The position numbers were made by a program, and so were the translations under genes. From Bacteroidota bacterium (lineage in GTDB: Bacteria > Bacteroidota > Bacteroidia > AKYH767-A > OLB10), in NCBI GenBank assembly GCA_018268195.1, contig JAFDWZ010000030.1, forward strand, positions 1 through 43,598: 43,598 nucleotides of DNA, read 5' to 3'. The number at the start of each line of letters is the position of its first letter. Within the stretch, counting starts at the first letter, position 1. This document shows positions 30,924-40,637 of the stretch, piece after piece. Below the pieces are notes generated by a model that was not told the DNA's origin, did no database searches, and was given only the letters and a program-made list of their open reading frames with translations.

Positions 30924-31865
30924 CTATCGCTCCAAAAATACTTCCATATTTTTAACCTCTTCGCAAACCATAGCAACTCCCTGAGGAAGACTTATGCGAT
31001 GTTTCCATCCTAAAGCATGCAGTTTATCTACAGAAAGCAATTTGCGCGGTGTACCATCAGGTTTTGTGGTGTCAAACTTCAATTCACCTGTATATCCGAG
31101 TGTATTTTTCACAAGCAATGCCAGTTCCTTAATACTGATATCTTCACCGGTACCGATATTTACGGTAGAGCCATCGCTGTAATTCTGCATTAGAAAATAG
31201 CAGGCATCAGCCAAATCATCAACATGCAGAAACTCTCTGCGTGGTGAGCCAGTTCCCCAGATCTCAACTGAAGGAAGGTTTTGAGTCACTGCATCATGAA
31301 ACTTACGGATAAGAGCGGGTAGTACATGCGAGTTTTTAAGATCGTAATTGTCGTTAGGGCCGTACAAATTGGTAGGCATTGCAGAAATATAATCTACCCC
31401 GTACTGATCGCGGAAAGCTTCACACATTTTCAGCCCTGCAATTTTTGCCAAAGCATAAGGTTCGTTGGTAGGTTCAAGCGGACCTGTAAGAAGGTATTCT
31501 TCCTTTAAAGGCTGTGGGGCCATCTTAGGATAGATACAAGAAGAACCGAGAAACAACAATTTCTTAACCTTATGGTCGAACGAGCTTTTAATGACATTAC
31601 ATTCAATGGCAAGATTTTCATAAATAAAATCTGCACGATAGGTATTGTTAGCAACAATACCACCAACTTTTGCAGCTGCAAGAAAAACATACTCCGGTTT
31701 TTCTGCTCTGAAAAAGTCTTCAACAGCAGCTTGATTTCGGAGGTCGAGTTCTTTTGACGTGCGGACAATAATATTTGAGTAGCCGTCTTTCTCCAGTCTG
31801 CGAACTATTGCAGAACCCACCATGCCACGATGGCCGGCAACATAAATTTTAGCACTTTTTTGCAT
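30924..31865 (-). CDS. fcl: GDP-L-fucose synthase
   Basis: A 313-residue extended SDR enzyme that epimerises and reduces GDP-4-keto-6-deoxy-mannose to GDP-L-fucose with NADPH. The Rossmann motif is [10 protein letters not shown] near the N-terminus. The catalytic set is SSCIYP (Ser and nearby residues) and [10 protein letters not shown] (Tyr-x3-Lys). [16 protein letters not shown] is the family signature. The gene follows gmd after six bases, so the two GDP-fucose enzymes are co-expressed on the minus strand, divergent from the polysaccharide export genes. Confidence 0.96.
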   Translation of the reverse strand: MQKSAKIYVAGHRGMVGSAIVRRLEKDGYSNIIVRTSKELDLRNQAAVEDFFRAEKPEYVFLAAAKVGGIVANNTYRADFIYENLAIECNVIKSSFDHKVKKLLFLGSSCIYPKMAPQPLKEEYLLTGPLEPTNEPYALAKIAGLKMCEAFRDQYGVDYISAMPTNLYGPNDNYDLKNSHVLPALIRKFHDAVTQNLPSVEIWGTGSPRREFLHVDDLADACYFLMQNYSDGSTVNIGTGEDISIKELALLVKNTLGYTGELKFDTTKPDGTPRKLLSVDKLHALGWKHRISLPQGVAMVCEEVKNMEVFLER

Positions 31866-31871
31866 GATTAA

Positions 31872-32987
31872 TTACGCTTCGTGATAGTTAATGATTTTAT
31901 GCCCACCTGCCTTGAGATACTGATCGCGTTTGAAAAGTTCAAGGTCGCAGTGCATCATTTCTTTTACAATTGATTGAAGATTATGTTTGGGTTCCCATCC
32001 TAATATTTTCTTTGCTTTAGAAGGATCGCCAATTAAAAGTTCCACTTCAGCCGGACGGTAATATTTAGGGTCAATGCGCATAACTACGCTACCCACAGGT
32101 AACTGATAGGCGGGATTGTTACATTTTTTAATTACAGCAATTTCATTTTCTGCAGCTCCCTGGAATTCAATTTCCATACCTACTTCTTTAAATGCAAGAA
32201 TTATAAAGTCACGAACGGTAGTAGTGATTCCGGTAGCAAGCACAAAATCATCAGGCTTATCCTGCTGTAACATGAGCCACATACCTTCCACATAATCCTG
32301 TGCATGTCCCCAATCGCGTTTTGCATCAATGTTTCCCATGTAAACAGTATCCTGCAGCCCCAAAGCAATTCGGGCTACAGCACGTGTAACTTTACGTGTT
32401 ACGAAAGTTTCGCCTCGTAATGGCGATTCATGATTAAACAATATTCCGTTAGAAGCAAACATGTTGTAAGCTTCGCGGTAGTTTACAAAAATCCAGTAAG
32501 CATATAGTTTGGCTACAGCATAAGGCGAACGTGGGTAAAAGGGTGTTGACTCACGTTGTGGCACTTCCTGCACAAGACCATATAATTCACTTGTTGAAGC
32601 CTGATAAATACGGCATTTATTGGTCATTCCTAGCATACGTACAGCTTCAAGAATGCGCAATGCCCCTATGCCGTCAGCATTGGCAGTATATTCGGGCATG
32701 TCAAAACTCACACGCACGTGGCTCATAGCACCGAGGTTATAAATTTCATCCGGTTGCACTTCCTGAATAATGCTGATAATGTTAGCAGAGTCAGTCAGAT
32801 CGCCATAATGCAGTTTGAATTTCACATTCTTCTCATGCATATCTTCATACAGGTGATCAACCCTTTCAGTGTTAAAAAGAGAGCTCCTGCGCTTAATGCC
32901 GTGAACTTCATAACCTTTTTGCAATAGTAGTTCACTCAGGTAGGCACCGTCCTGTCCGGTAACACCGGTAATTAAAGCTTTTTTCAT
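31872..32987 (-). CDS. gmd: GDP-mannose 4,6-dehydratase
   Basis: A 371-residue SDR enzyme converting GDP-mannose to GDP-4-keto-6-deoxy-mannose with bound NADP. It has [19 protein letters not shown] at the N-terminus, [12 protein letters not shown], the catalytic [24 protein letters not shown] (Tyr-x3-Lys) and [15 protein letters not shown]. Its product is the substrate of Fcl, encoded six bases downstream. It is divergent from the Wzc-like gene across a 194-base region. Confidence 0.97.
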   Translation of the reverse strand: MKKALITGVTGQDGAYLSELLLQKGYEVHGIKRRSSLFNTERVDHLYEDMHEKNVKFKLHYGDLTDSANIISIIQEVQPDEIYNLGAMSHVRVSFDMPEYTANADGIGALRILEAVRMLGMTNKCRIYQASTSELYGLVQEVPQRESTPFYPRSPYAVAKLYAYWIFVNYREAYNMFASNGILFNHESPLRGETFVTRKVTRAVARIALGLQDTVYMGNIDAKRDWGHAQDYVEGMWLMLQQDKPDDFVLATGITTTVRDFIILAFKEVGMEIEFQGAAENEIAVIKKCNNPAYQLPVGSVVMRIDPKYYRPAEVELLIGDPSKAKKILGWEPKHNLQSIVKEMMHCDLELFKRDQYLKAGGHKIINYHEA

Positions 32988-33092
32988 TGTTGATTTGAAA
33001 TTAAAATACTGTAAACGAAGAGTGGTTCATCTTAGTTACTTAATTTAGTTAATAATTTTCATCATTGCTAAATAATAGCTAAGGTAATTTTT

Positions 33093-33100
33093 TAATTTTG
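33093..33100 (+). promoter_or_regulatory. -7 promoter element of the polysaccharide export run
   Basis: TAATTTTG, an exact TAnnTTTG match, predicting a transcript start near 33106 and a leader of about 75 bases before the ATG at 33182. A TTG at 33065-33067 is 25 bases upstream, slightly too far for the usual spacing. Confidence 0.5.
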
Positions 33101-33151
33101 TGCAAATTAAACAATTTTAAACCACCAATATAGAACCATTTACTGAAATTT

Positions 33152-33175
33152 ATAGTATAAACGGGTTCATACTAT
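33152..33175 (+). promoter_or_regulatory. Inverted repeat in the leader of the polysaccharide export run
   Basis: ATAGTAT (33152-33158) and ATACTAT (33169-33175) form a perfect seven-base dyad with a ten-base spacer, ending six bases before the Wzc-like start codon. In RNA it would form a weak AU-rich hairpin over the ribosome-binding area; in DNA it could be an operator. Confidence 0.4.
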
Positions 33176-33181
33176 GACTAT

Positions 33182-35491
33182 ATGAATAATCAAAAAAATA
33201 TTAAGAACCAATCTATTGTAGATGCCAAAGATGTTAAAACCGCTTTAAATCTTGTATTTAAAAACTGGTACTGGTTTCTGATATTTATTACTTTAGGTGT
33301 GGCCGGTGGAGTTTTTCTCTATTATAAAACCGTTCGAATTTACGGAGCAGAAGCAAAAGTGTTAATAACTCCAACCAAAAACGCTTTTAAAGATGCGCTA
33401 TCTACAAGTCTTCCGATGGGGCCTAATAAGGAAGAAGTTTCAAATGAAATAGAAATATTATCCTCCACCAGATTGGTAAGTGAGGCCATAAACAAACTCA
33501 ATCTGGATATATCGTATTACATCAAAGGGCGATTGAAAACCGGAGAAGTTTATAAAGGAACCCCTTTTAGTGTGGATGGAAAAGTTCTGGATGAAACATT
33601 TTACGGGATACCATTTAATTTAAGGATTATTGATAAAGACTCCTATAGCCTTGACGTTAGTACTCCAACGTATTCATTTAAAAAGACCTTAAAATTCGGA
33701 GAGCCTGTAGTAACAGAAAAATTCAGCATAGTAGTTACAGGTCGGGAAGATGCAATTAAACACAATCCGAAATTCAGTGAGTTTCAATATCTTTTCGTTA
33801 TTAATAATCATCGTTATTTAGTTAAGAAATATAAAGATGCCTTAAGCCTTGAAAAGGATCAGGATGCATCCATCATTAACGTTCGAATAGAGGATGAGGT
33901 AGAAGAAAAAGGTGTTGATTTTCTGGATACACTTACCAAACTCTATATAAATTATTCTATTTCGGTAGCACGCGAAATCAATGAGAACTCACTTCGTTTT
34001 ATTGAAGATCAGCTTAAATACACGGAAGATCAGTTAAACGGAGTAGAAACCAACCTCGTGGATTATCAACAGCAGAGTGGAGCCATTGATGTAACCAATC
34101 AGCAGAGTTCTCTGGTAAAAGAAAAGATGGATATACAGGGTGAGAAAGCAAAACTACAAGCACGACTAAGCTCAATTGAATATGTTTACAATCAATTAGC
34201 CAGTGGCGGAAGTGATATAGCTACTTTATCTCCGGCATTATATTCCGATCAAAGCAATCCGGGACTTGCTTCTGCATTTCAGGATTTGTCCACCCTTTTA
34301 CAACGAAGAACAAATTTGTCATTCAGCCAGACGCCTAATAGCCCGCAGATGAAAGAAATTGACGGGTTGATTAACAAAGCAAAAGAGAACCTGATTGGCA
34401 TTGTGATGAATATGCGTAAGGACTTAGTAATGCAAATTAATTTCTTGTCGCAACGTGAGGGCAATTTTGCTGCATCACTAAACCGAATGCCTTCAACCAT
34501 TAAAGGATTAAGCGATATCACCAGAAAAAAAGAGATAAACGAAAAGATGTATCTCTTCCTTTTGGAAACAAGAGCCCAAACAGTTATTGCCAAAGCTGCC
34601 ATTGTTCCTGACAAATCAATTCTTGAACCGGCAAACAGTCTAGGATTACTTAAGCCAATCCGAAACAAATTGATATTTACCGGTGTAGGTATAGGATTAG
34701 CGCTTGCATTTCTTGTCATATTCCTCAAGAGTATTTTCCTCAATTATATTTTCACCAAAGACGAACTTGCGGATATTACGCATCAGCCAATTATTGGAGT
34801 TATAGGCAAAAGCCCCGAAGCCAAAAAAGAATACCTGGTGGTACATTCTGCACCACAGTCACTCACGGCTGAAGCTTTCCGTGTTGTAAGGACCAACCTC
34901 TCCTACTTTGCACCAAAATCTGCATCAAAAGTCATTTTGTTCACTTCAACCATATCAGGAGAAGGAAAAACTTTTTGCGCAGTGAACACTGCAACCACAC
35001 TTGCACGAGCTAAGAAAAAGGCTGTAATCATTGACCTTGACCTTCACAAACCCAAACAAGCAACTGCATGGAATATGACCAATGATATAGGAGTAACATC
35101 GTACTTGGTTGGAAAAGCATCTTTAAAAGACATCATCAAAGATACTCCGGTAGAAAATCTGAAAGTAATTCTGAGCGGACCTAAGTCGCCAAATGCTTCT
35201 GAATTGATTTTAGACCCTATGATGGAACAACTGATTCAGGAACTTAAAGAACATTTTGACTACATCATTCTTGATATGCCTCCGGTAGGACTGTTATCAG
35301 ATGCGTTGGTAATGATGAAACAGTCAGACTTGAATCTTTATGTTATGAAGGCCGGCTACAGCAAAAAAGATTTTGTGGATGTGGCTCATCAGCTGATGGA
35401 GAAAAATAATATTAAGAGTCTAAGCTTTATTCTGAATGGTGTAAATCCCAAAAATATGCCTGTAGGCTACGGAGGCGCATATTACAAATAA
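33182..35491 (+). CDS. Wzc-like polysaccharide co-polymerase with BY-kinase domain
   Basis: A 769-residue inner-membrane protein controlling exopolysaccharide polymerisation and export. The N-terminal Wzz-type domain is flanked by membrane segments at about 33-53 and 496-520, with a long periplasmic coiled-coil region between. The cytoplasmic kinase part has Walker A SGEGKT (Gly593-Thr597), Walker A' VIIDLDLHKPK (Asp618, Asp620) and Walker B IILDMPP (Asp698). The C-terminal tyrosine cluster is small, GYGGAYYK (three Tyr), compared with the longer tails of well-studied Wzc proteins. It is the first gene of a seven-gene run, with the ABC exporter 15 bases downstream. Confidence 0.93.
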   Translation: MNNQKNIKNQSIVDAKDVKTALNLVFKNWYWFLIFITLGVAGGVFLYYKTVRIYGAEAKVLITPTKNAFKDALSTSLPMGPNKEEVSNEIEILSSTRLVSEAINKLNLDISYYIKGRLKTGEVYKGTPFSVDGKVLDETFYGIPFNLRIIDKDSYSLDVSTPTYSFKKTLKFGEPVVTEKFSIVVTGREDAIKHNPKFSEFQYLFVINNHRYLVKKYKDALSLEKDQDASIINVRIEDEVEEKGVDFLDTLTKLYINYSISVAREINENSLRFIEDQLKYTEDQLNGVETNLVDYQQQSGAIDVTNQQSSLVKEKMDIQGEKAKLQARLSSIEYVYNQLASGGSDIATLSPALYSDQSNPGLASAFQDLSTLLQRRTNLSFSQTPNSPQMKEIDGLINKAKENLIGIVMNMRKDLVMQINFLSQREGNFAASLNRMPSTIKGLSDITRKKEINEKMYLFLLETRAQTVIAKAAIVPDKSILEPANSLGLLKPIRNKLIFTGVGIGLALAFLVIFLKSIFLNYIFTKDELADITHQPIIGVIGKSPEAKKEYLVVHSAPQSLTAEAFRVVRTNLSYFAPKSASKVILFTSTISGEGKTFCAVNTATTLARAKKKAVIIDLDLHKPKQATAWNMTNDIGVTSYLVGKASLKDIIKDTPVENLKVILSGPKSPNASELILDPMMEQLIQELKEHFDYIILDMPPVGLLSDALVMMKQSDLNLYVMKAGYSKKDFVDVAHQLMEKNNIKSLSFILNGVNPKNMPVGYGGAYYK

Positions 35492-35506
35492 CCCGAAAAC
35501 AAAACT

Positions 35507-37300
35507 ATGGCATTAAGTAAAAAGGACTATACCTCATCACAGGCTTTTAAACAAACTTATCAGAGCCTTAAAGATCATCTATCATCATTACAGAAGAAAA
35601 AACTTAAATGGTTAGCTCTGTTAATTTTTATATCAGCGGTACTGGACGTTTTTGGGCTTGCTTCTGTATTGCCATTAGTAAAAATGGCAACGGAACCTGA
35701 AATAATACACTCTAATAAATATTTCAGTTCTATTTATGACTATCTGCATTTCAGCAGCGATAAAGGGTTTATGGTATTTTTTATCGTTGTGATATTATTA
35801 TTCCAATTTTTCAAAACAGGCTTCGGCATTTTTGTAAATTATATTGAAGGGAAATTTATGGCCGATGTTGCCAATAACATATCCCGAAATCAATTCTCAA
35901 AATATTTCTCTTTATCCTATTTTAATTTCAACAGCGTAAAATCATCACGCATAATAAATCACGTTCAGCAAAACCCTGCATCATATACTGCGTGGGTCAT
36001 GTTGCCTATACTGATGCTTTTTTCAGAGTCTATCATTCTTATTTTTATTGTTACATTGATTGCGGTATATAATTTAAAACTGTTTCTATTTATACTGATG
36101 ATTATCGGACCAGCATCCTATTTGCTGTATAAGTCTGTTAACACCAAGAATGAACAGATAGGCCGAGGTCTTGACAAAATGTTTCCTCAGGCGTTGGCCG
36201 CCATCAATAATTCCATCATGGGTTTTGTGGATATTAAACTTGCCAATAAGATTGACTTTTACAGAGAGAAATTTCTGAAATACCAAAAAGAATATCACAA
36301 CCTTTCCATGAGCTCCATCGTCATCAACATGATTCCGTTTCGTGGTTATGAGTTGGTGGCTATCTTAGGTATTGTAGTAATCTTTGTATATGCAATTTTT
36401 ATCGAAGGCGGAAGTCAGGATGTGATAATGATGGTGGGTGCTTTTGCTGCTGCAGCTTATCGTTTGATGCCGTCATTAAACCGTATCATGAATGCCATCA
36501 TGCAGATAACAAAAAATCAGGTGGCTATAGAAAATCTGAACGAATACAACGAGCTTTATGTGAAACAAGCTGAAATGAACCGTAATGTACCTATTGTTTT
36601 TGAAAAAGATATTGCTTTTGAAAATATCAGTTTCACCTTTCCTAAATCGAACGAACCTGTTCTTAAGAGCATTTCATTTACAGTAAAAAAAGGCGAGAAA
36701 GTTGGGTTTGTAGGTAGTTCGGGATCAGGGAAGACTACTTTAATGAATATATTATTGCGCTTTTTTGATGAAAACAATGGTCGAATATTAATTGACGGGC
36801 AACCATTAAAAGAAGAAAATCTGGAGTACTGGAGAGGAATGATAGGCTATGTTAAGCAAGATATTTTTATGCTTGACTCAACGGTAGAGGAAAATGTAGC
36901 ATTCGGAGAAGACAAAATTGATGAACATCAACTTGACTTGGCTATCAAGCAGGCATCTCTGGATGATTTTGTAAATGGTTTACCCAAAGGCGTAAATACA
37001 GAAGTTGGCGAACGTGGATCACGATTGTCCGGTGGCCAGCGACAACGGATAGGAATTGCCCGCTCGCTCTATCGCAATGCTCAGGTACTGGTTTTTGACG
37101 AAGCCACGAGTGCTCTGGACACTCAAACAGAAAGGGAAGTAAGCGAAGCTATAGATTCTTTATCCGATACGAATAAAACGATATTTATAATTGCTCATCG
37201 TATAACCACCCTAAAGAACTGTGACCGCATTTACGAACTCAAAAACGGAGAAATATCAGGAGTTTATACTTACAATGAGTTGGTTGAAAAGGTAATTTAA
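35507..37300 (+). CDS. ABC transporter, fused membrane and ATPase domains (lipid-linked glycan flippase-like)
   Basis: A 597-residue exporter half-transporter. The membrane domain is at about 30-330 (six helices). The ATPase domain is at about 365-597: Walker A GSSGSGKTT (403-411), Q-loop Gln451, signature LSGGQ (507-511), Walker B VLVFDEATSALD (Asp531, Glu532) and H-loop in IIAHR. It resembles MsbA/PglK-type exporters. In a polysaccharide run without a visible Wzx flippase, it is the best candidate for moving the lipid-linked glycan across the inner membrane. It begins 15 bases after the Wzc-like gene and ends nine bases before the next gene. Confidence 0.9.
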   Translation: MALSKKDYTSSQAFKQTYQSLKDHLSSLQKKKLKWLALLIFISAVLDVFGLASVLPLVKMATEPEIIHSNKYFSSIYDYLHFSSDKGFMVFFIVVILLFQFFKTGFGIFVNYIEGKFMADVANNISRNQFSKYFSLSYFNFNSVKSSRIINHVQQNPASYTAWVMLPILMLFSESIILIFIVTLIAVYNLKLFLFILMIIGPASYLLYKSVNTKNEQIGRGLDKMFPQALAAINNSIMGFVDIKLANKIDFYREKFLKYQKEYHNLSMSSIVINMIPFRGYELVAILGIVVIFVYAIFIEGGSQDVIMMVGAFAAAAYRLMPSLNRIMNAIMQITKNQVAIENLNEYNELYVKQAEMNRNVPIVFEKDIAFENISFTFPKSNEPVLKSISFTVKKGEKVGFVGSSGSGKTTLMNILLRFFDENNGRILIDGQPLKEENLEYWRGMIGYVKQDIFMLDSTVEENVAFGEDKIDEHQLDLAIKQASLDDFVNGLPKGVNTEVGERGSRLSGGQRQRIGIARSLYRNAQVLVFDEATSALDTQTEREVSEAIDSLSDTNKTIFIIAHRITTLKNCDRIYELKNGEISGVYTYNELVEKVI

Positions 37301-37309
37301 CTAATCAAT

Positions 37310-38470
37310 ATGATTCGCAAAATAGTTTCTCAGCTACGTATGCGTTATCTGAATCTGCGATCGCAGGGCACTGTGCAGGAGTTGACAGATGAAGAGCGAT
37401 TGATATTGGCATTAAAATGGTTTCAGCAAACTTTATTACCCGGAGGTGGCAGTGCTGCCAAATATTCCATGATGTTTAACAAATGGTTTCCCTCCTACCC
37501 TGAAACAACAGCATTCTGGATAAACACACTCATATATCTTCAGAGAGAAAAAAAAGAAATTTTTTCAAGTGTTTTCGGGAATCAGCCCATCATTGAAGAT
37601 TTAATAAAATGGCTGCTTACTACACAGCGAAAGGACGGAACATTTCCCGGTTCTTATGGCGATTTTAAGAATCAGCCTCCAAGAGTATTCAATAACGGAC
37701 AGATTATTTTTGCATTAACCGATTACTATCAGCATTTTGGAAACGAAAAATGCCTGGAAGCCGCTAAACAAAGTGCAGACTGGATATTAAGAGTACAGGA
37801 TAATGATGGTGCCTGGAGACAATTTACATTAAATCAATTAAGCTCCAATACGCGTACAGCATGGGCGCTCATCAAATTGGGAATGTTAACAGGTGAAAAA
37901 AAATACATACAATCGGGAAAGGCCAATATCAATTTTGCCATAACGCTTCAGGATAAAAATGATTACTTTGTAAGTAATGGTTTTGATGAAAATGAAATTC
38001 CGAGTACACACACCATAGGCTATGCACTTCGCGGAATTGTGGGTGCAGGAATTGATTTAAATGATGACCATTGGATTAATACCGTGGAACGTGCCTTCAA
38101 ACGCATAATGCCGCTGGTAAAAGAAGATGGTTATTTAACCGGTGAATTGGATGAGGAATGGAAATCGGATGCAGCATTTTGTTGTTTACCGGGAAATTGC
38201 CAGTTAAGTGTTGTTGGATTTGTATTAGCATCACATACCCAACAAAAAGAATATGCAGTAACAGCATCCAAACTATTGAGTTATGTAAAAGAGAAGCAAT
38301 TATTATCACATTCGCCCATGGTAAACGGAGGAATTTCAGGGTCATGGCCGGTATCAGGTGGATATTGCGCTTATGATATTCCTAACTGGGCATCCCGTTT
38401 CTTTGTGGATGCGCTCATCTTGGAGGAGCAATTTAAAAATCGTCAGGAAAAACAACCTGAACAAAATTAA
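37310..38470 (+). CDS. Alpha/alpha-barrel (six-hairpin-like) protein of unknown function
   Basis: A 386-residue protein without signal peptide, built of repeated helical pairs. The repeated signatures ILALKWFQQ, IEDLIKWLLTTQRKDGTFPGSYGDF, SADWILRVQDNDGAWRQF and AWALIKLGMLTGEKKYIQSG resemble alpha/alpha-toroid enzymes, such as six-hairpin glycosidases, uronate-processing enzymes or terpenoid-cyclase-like repeats. Several acidic and aromatic residues (DGTFPGSYGD, DGAW, STHTIGYALRG) could line an active site. Its position between the ABC exporter and wecB suggests a role in polysaccharide synthesis or trimming. No specific family or reaction is recognised; a cytoplasmic glycan-modifying enzyme is the best guess. 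Confidence 0.7.
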   Translation: MIRKIVSQLRMRYLNLRSQGTVQELTDEERLILALKWFQQTLLPGGGSAAKYSMMFNKWFPSYPETTAFWINTLIYLQREKKEIFSSVFGNQPIIEDLIKWLLTTQRKDGTFPGSYGDFKNQPPRVFNNGQIIFALTDYYQHFGNEKCLEAAKQSADWILRVQDNDGAWRQFTLNQLSSNTRTAWALIKLGMLTGEKKYIQSGKANINFAITLQDKNDYFVSNGFDENEIPSTHTIGYALRGIVGAGIDLNDDHWINTVERAFKRIMPLVKEDGYLTGELDEEWKSDAAFCCLPGNCQLSVVGFVLASHTQQKEYAVTASKLLSYVKEKQLLSHSPMVNGGISGSWPVSGGYCAYDIPNWASRFFVDALILEEQFKNRQEKQPEQN

Positions 38471-38491
38471 AATTTAAACGTAAAAATAGGC

Positions 38492-38498
38492 AAAGGAG
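38492..38498 (+). promoter_or_regulatory. Shine-Dalgarno site of wecB
   Basis: AAAGGAG five bases before the ATG at 38504, one of the few clear sites in the window. It may allow independent translation of wecB after the 33-base gap in the run. Confidence 0.6.
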
Positions 38499-38503
38499 TA
38501 ATA

Positions 38504-39631
38504 ATGAAAAAGATTTTAATTGTAGTAGGTACACGCCCTAATTTTATAAAGATAACCCAGTTCAAGAAAGTGAATGCTCAAATGGGAATGCCCTTTGATA
38601 TTAAAATAGTACATACCGGTCAGCATTACGACAGTAAGATGGCGGATGTGTTTTTTGAACAATTTGAACTGACTCCTGATTTCTGGCTCAACATTCCTCA
38701 TGGAACACCAAACTCTCAAATGGCGGAGATTATGTTGCGTCTGGAAAAAGTAATGCTAGAGTACAAACCTGATTTATTGATGGTTGTTGGCGATGTAAAC
38801 TCTACCTTTGCAGCAGCACTTACAGCCAACAAGATGAACACAAAGATTGCTCATATAGAAAGTGGGTTGCGCAGTAATGACCGTACCATGCCTGAAGAGA
38901 TAAACCGAATACTCACCGATGCAATTACGGATTATTTTTTTATCACCGAAGATAGTGGCCAGGAAAATTTAATTCTCGAAGGAAAAAAAGCTCAACAATT
39001 GTTCTTTGTAGGCAACACCATGATAGATACACTGGTGGCGTTTGATCATAAAATTCAAGAATCGGATATATTAAGCAAACTTAATATTCGAGAAAAGGAA
39101 TTTGTACTGATGACGATGCACCGCCCTGCAACTGTTGACTTTAAGGATGGTTTAGAAAATCTTTTCTCGATTATCAGACTCATCACCAAAAATCACAAGT
39201 TGGTATTTCCTATTCATCCTCGCACTATGCATAGAATAGAAGAGTTTGGATTGAAAAATGAAATAGTGAATAACGACAAACTTATTCTAACGGAGCCACT
39301 TGATTATTTTGCATTTCAGAAACTCATTCACGACTGCGCATATATCGTTACCGACAGTGGAGGAATTCAGGAAGAAAGTACATTTCGCAGAATACCCTGT
39401 TTAACGTTAAGGGCCAATACGGAAAGACCAAGCACCGTAGAAGTAGGAACAAATGAGCTGGTTCCTTTTGATATAAAAACCATTGGGAAAAAGATAAATG
39501 CAATAACAAACGGAAAATATAAAAAGGGAACTGTACCCCCAATGTGGGATGGTAAATCCACTCAACGAATTTTAGAAAACTGCCTAAAAATATTTGACCA
39601 AAAACTTAAAACATCACCTTTAACCTCATGA
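38504..39631 (+). CDS. wecB: UDP-N-acetylglucosamine 2-epimerase (non-hydrolysing)
   Basis: A 375-residue GT-B-fold enzyme interconverting UDP-GlcNAc and UDP-ManNAc. It has GTRPNFIK at the N-terminus, HTGQHYDSKM, VVGDVNSTFAAAL, ESGLRSNDRTMPEEINRILTD, MTMHRP and the C-terminal DSGGIQEES with ERPSTVEVGTN. It supplies an N-acetylmannosamine precursor for the polysaccharide. The last four bases overlap the start of the next gene (ATGA), indicating coupled translation. Confidence 0.95.
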   Translation: MKKILIVVGTRPNFIKITQFKKVNAQMGMPFDIKIVHTGQHYDSKMADVFFEQFELTPDFWLNIPHGTPNSQMAEIMLRLEKVMLEYKPDLLMVVGDVNSTFAAALTANKMNTKIAHIESGLRSNDRTMPEEINRILTDAITDYFFITEDSGQENLILEGKKAQQLFFVGNTMIDTLVAFDHKIQESDILSKLNIREKEFVLMTMHRPATVDFKDGLENLFSIIRLITKNHKLVFPIHPRTMHRIEEFGLKNEIVNNDKLILTEPLDYFAFQKLIHDCAYIVTDSGGIQEESTFRRIPCLTLRANTERPSTVEVGTNELVPFDIKTIGKKINAITNGKYKKGTVPPMWDGKSTQRILENCLKIFDQKLKTSPLTS

Positions 39632-40632
39632 AACTATTATCCTGTCAAAACGCTGAAGATACCGATTTACTTTCCGGATTAAATAAAGACTCGCCTTTTC
39701 AGTTTTTACCCGGTTTCTGTACACTTTACCGAGAATACGCAGATGAGAGAGTAAACATAGCCTATTCAGAAAAACTGAAGGCCTATATGCCTGTGAGGTT
39801 CTTTACTTCACATTTCGTGAAATTTGCACAAATTTTACATGCCCCCATTCGTAGTAATGAAGAATTGAACGCTGAAGGTCAACTGCAATTTTTCAATGAG
39901 TTTATTCAGTATTGTCAAACCACAAATATTTGTCAGCGTCTTGTTCAGCCCCATCCTTATGGAATTCTGGCATCCATACCAAAAGGTTCTCGTTACTGCG
40001 AATTCGGCACCTATATTATTGACCTTGCTTCACAATCCACAGAAGAAATATTTAAAAAGTTTCACCCTAAATATCAAAAAGCCATAAATCATACTGAAAA
40101 GTCAGGCGGTATTGTAAAGTTCGGTTTAGAAGTACTGGAAGATTTTTACAAGTGCTATGAGCACACTATGCAAAAAGTACAAATGTGTTCAGAAAACATC
40201 CATTATTTCCAATCCTATTATAAATATCTTGGTGCCGATTATGTAACACCTGCAGTAGTTTATGATAACGGCAATCCGGTTGGTGGAGTATTTATTGTTC
40301 ACACTAAGTATGCTGCATTATGTACGCATGCGGGCAGTATGGGCGAAACTAAACTATACGGATCAATGAAATTTTTACACTTCGAAATGATGAAACGGAT
40401 GAAGTCAATTGGAGTAACAAGATATGATTTTGTTGGTGTGCGAATTGGGAATAACGACCCTTCACTTGAGGGCGTTTTCAGGTTTAAGAAAGGATTTGGC
40501 GGTGAACTTAAAAAAGGATATTTGTGGAAGCTAGATATTGACCCGCTGAAAACACGCGTATATGATTTTCTATTAAAATTGCGACATCCGGGAAATCAAT
40601 ATAAAGATATTATAGATCAAATAACCATTTAA
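39628..40632 (+). CDS. FemAB-like GNAT-fold acyltransferase
   Basis: A 334-residue cytoplasmic protein with the double-GNAT layout of FemAB/BioF2-like transferases. The central segment FHPKYQKAINHTEKSGGIVKFG is the usual entry to the second GNAT domain. NPVGGVFIVHTKYAALCTHAGS and LHFEMMKRMKSIGVTRYDFVGV complete the acyl-binding core. DPSLEGVFRFKKGFGGEL matches the family's G-FKFG-GG motif. FemAB proteins use aminoacyl-tRNA; polysaccharide-locus relatives may acylate or aminoacylate sugars. Substrate unknown. It overlaps wecB by four bases, and the glycosyltransferase follows after five, so it belongs to the same unit. Confidence 0.8.
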   Translation: MKLLSCQNAEDTDLLSGLNKDSPFQFLPGFCTLYREYADERVNIAYSEKLKAYMPVRFFTSHFVKFAQILHAPIRSNEELNAEGQLQFFNEFIQYCQTTNICQRLVQPHPYGILASIPKGSRYCEFGTYIIDLASQSTEEIFKKFHPKYQKAINHTEKSGGIVKFGLEVLEDFYKCYEHTMQKVQMCSENIHYFQSYYKYLGADYVTPAVVYDNGNPVGGVFIVHTKYAALCTHAGSMGETKLYGSMKFLHFEMMKRMKSIGVTRYDFVGVRIGNNDPSLEGVFRFKKGFGGELKKGYLWKLDIDPLKTRVYDFLLKLRHPGNQYKDIIDQITI

Positions 40633-40637
40633 AAGCT

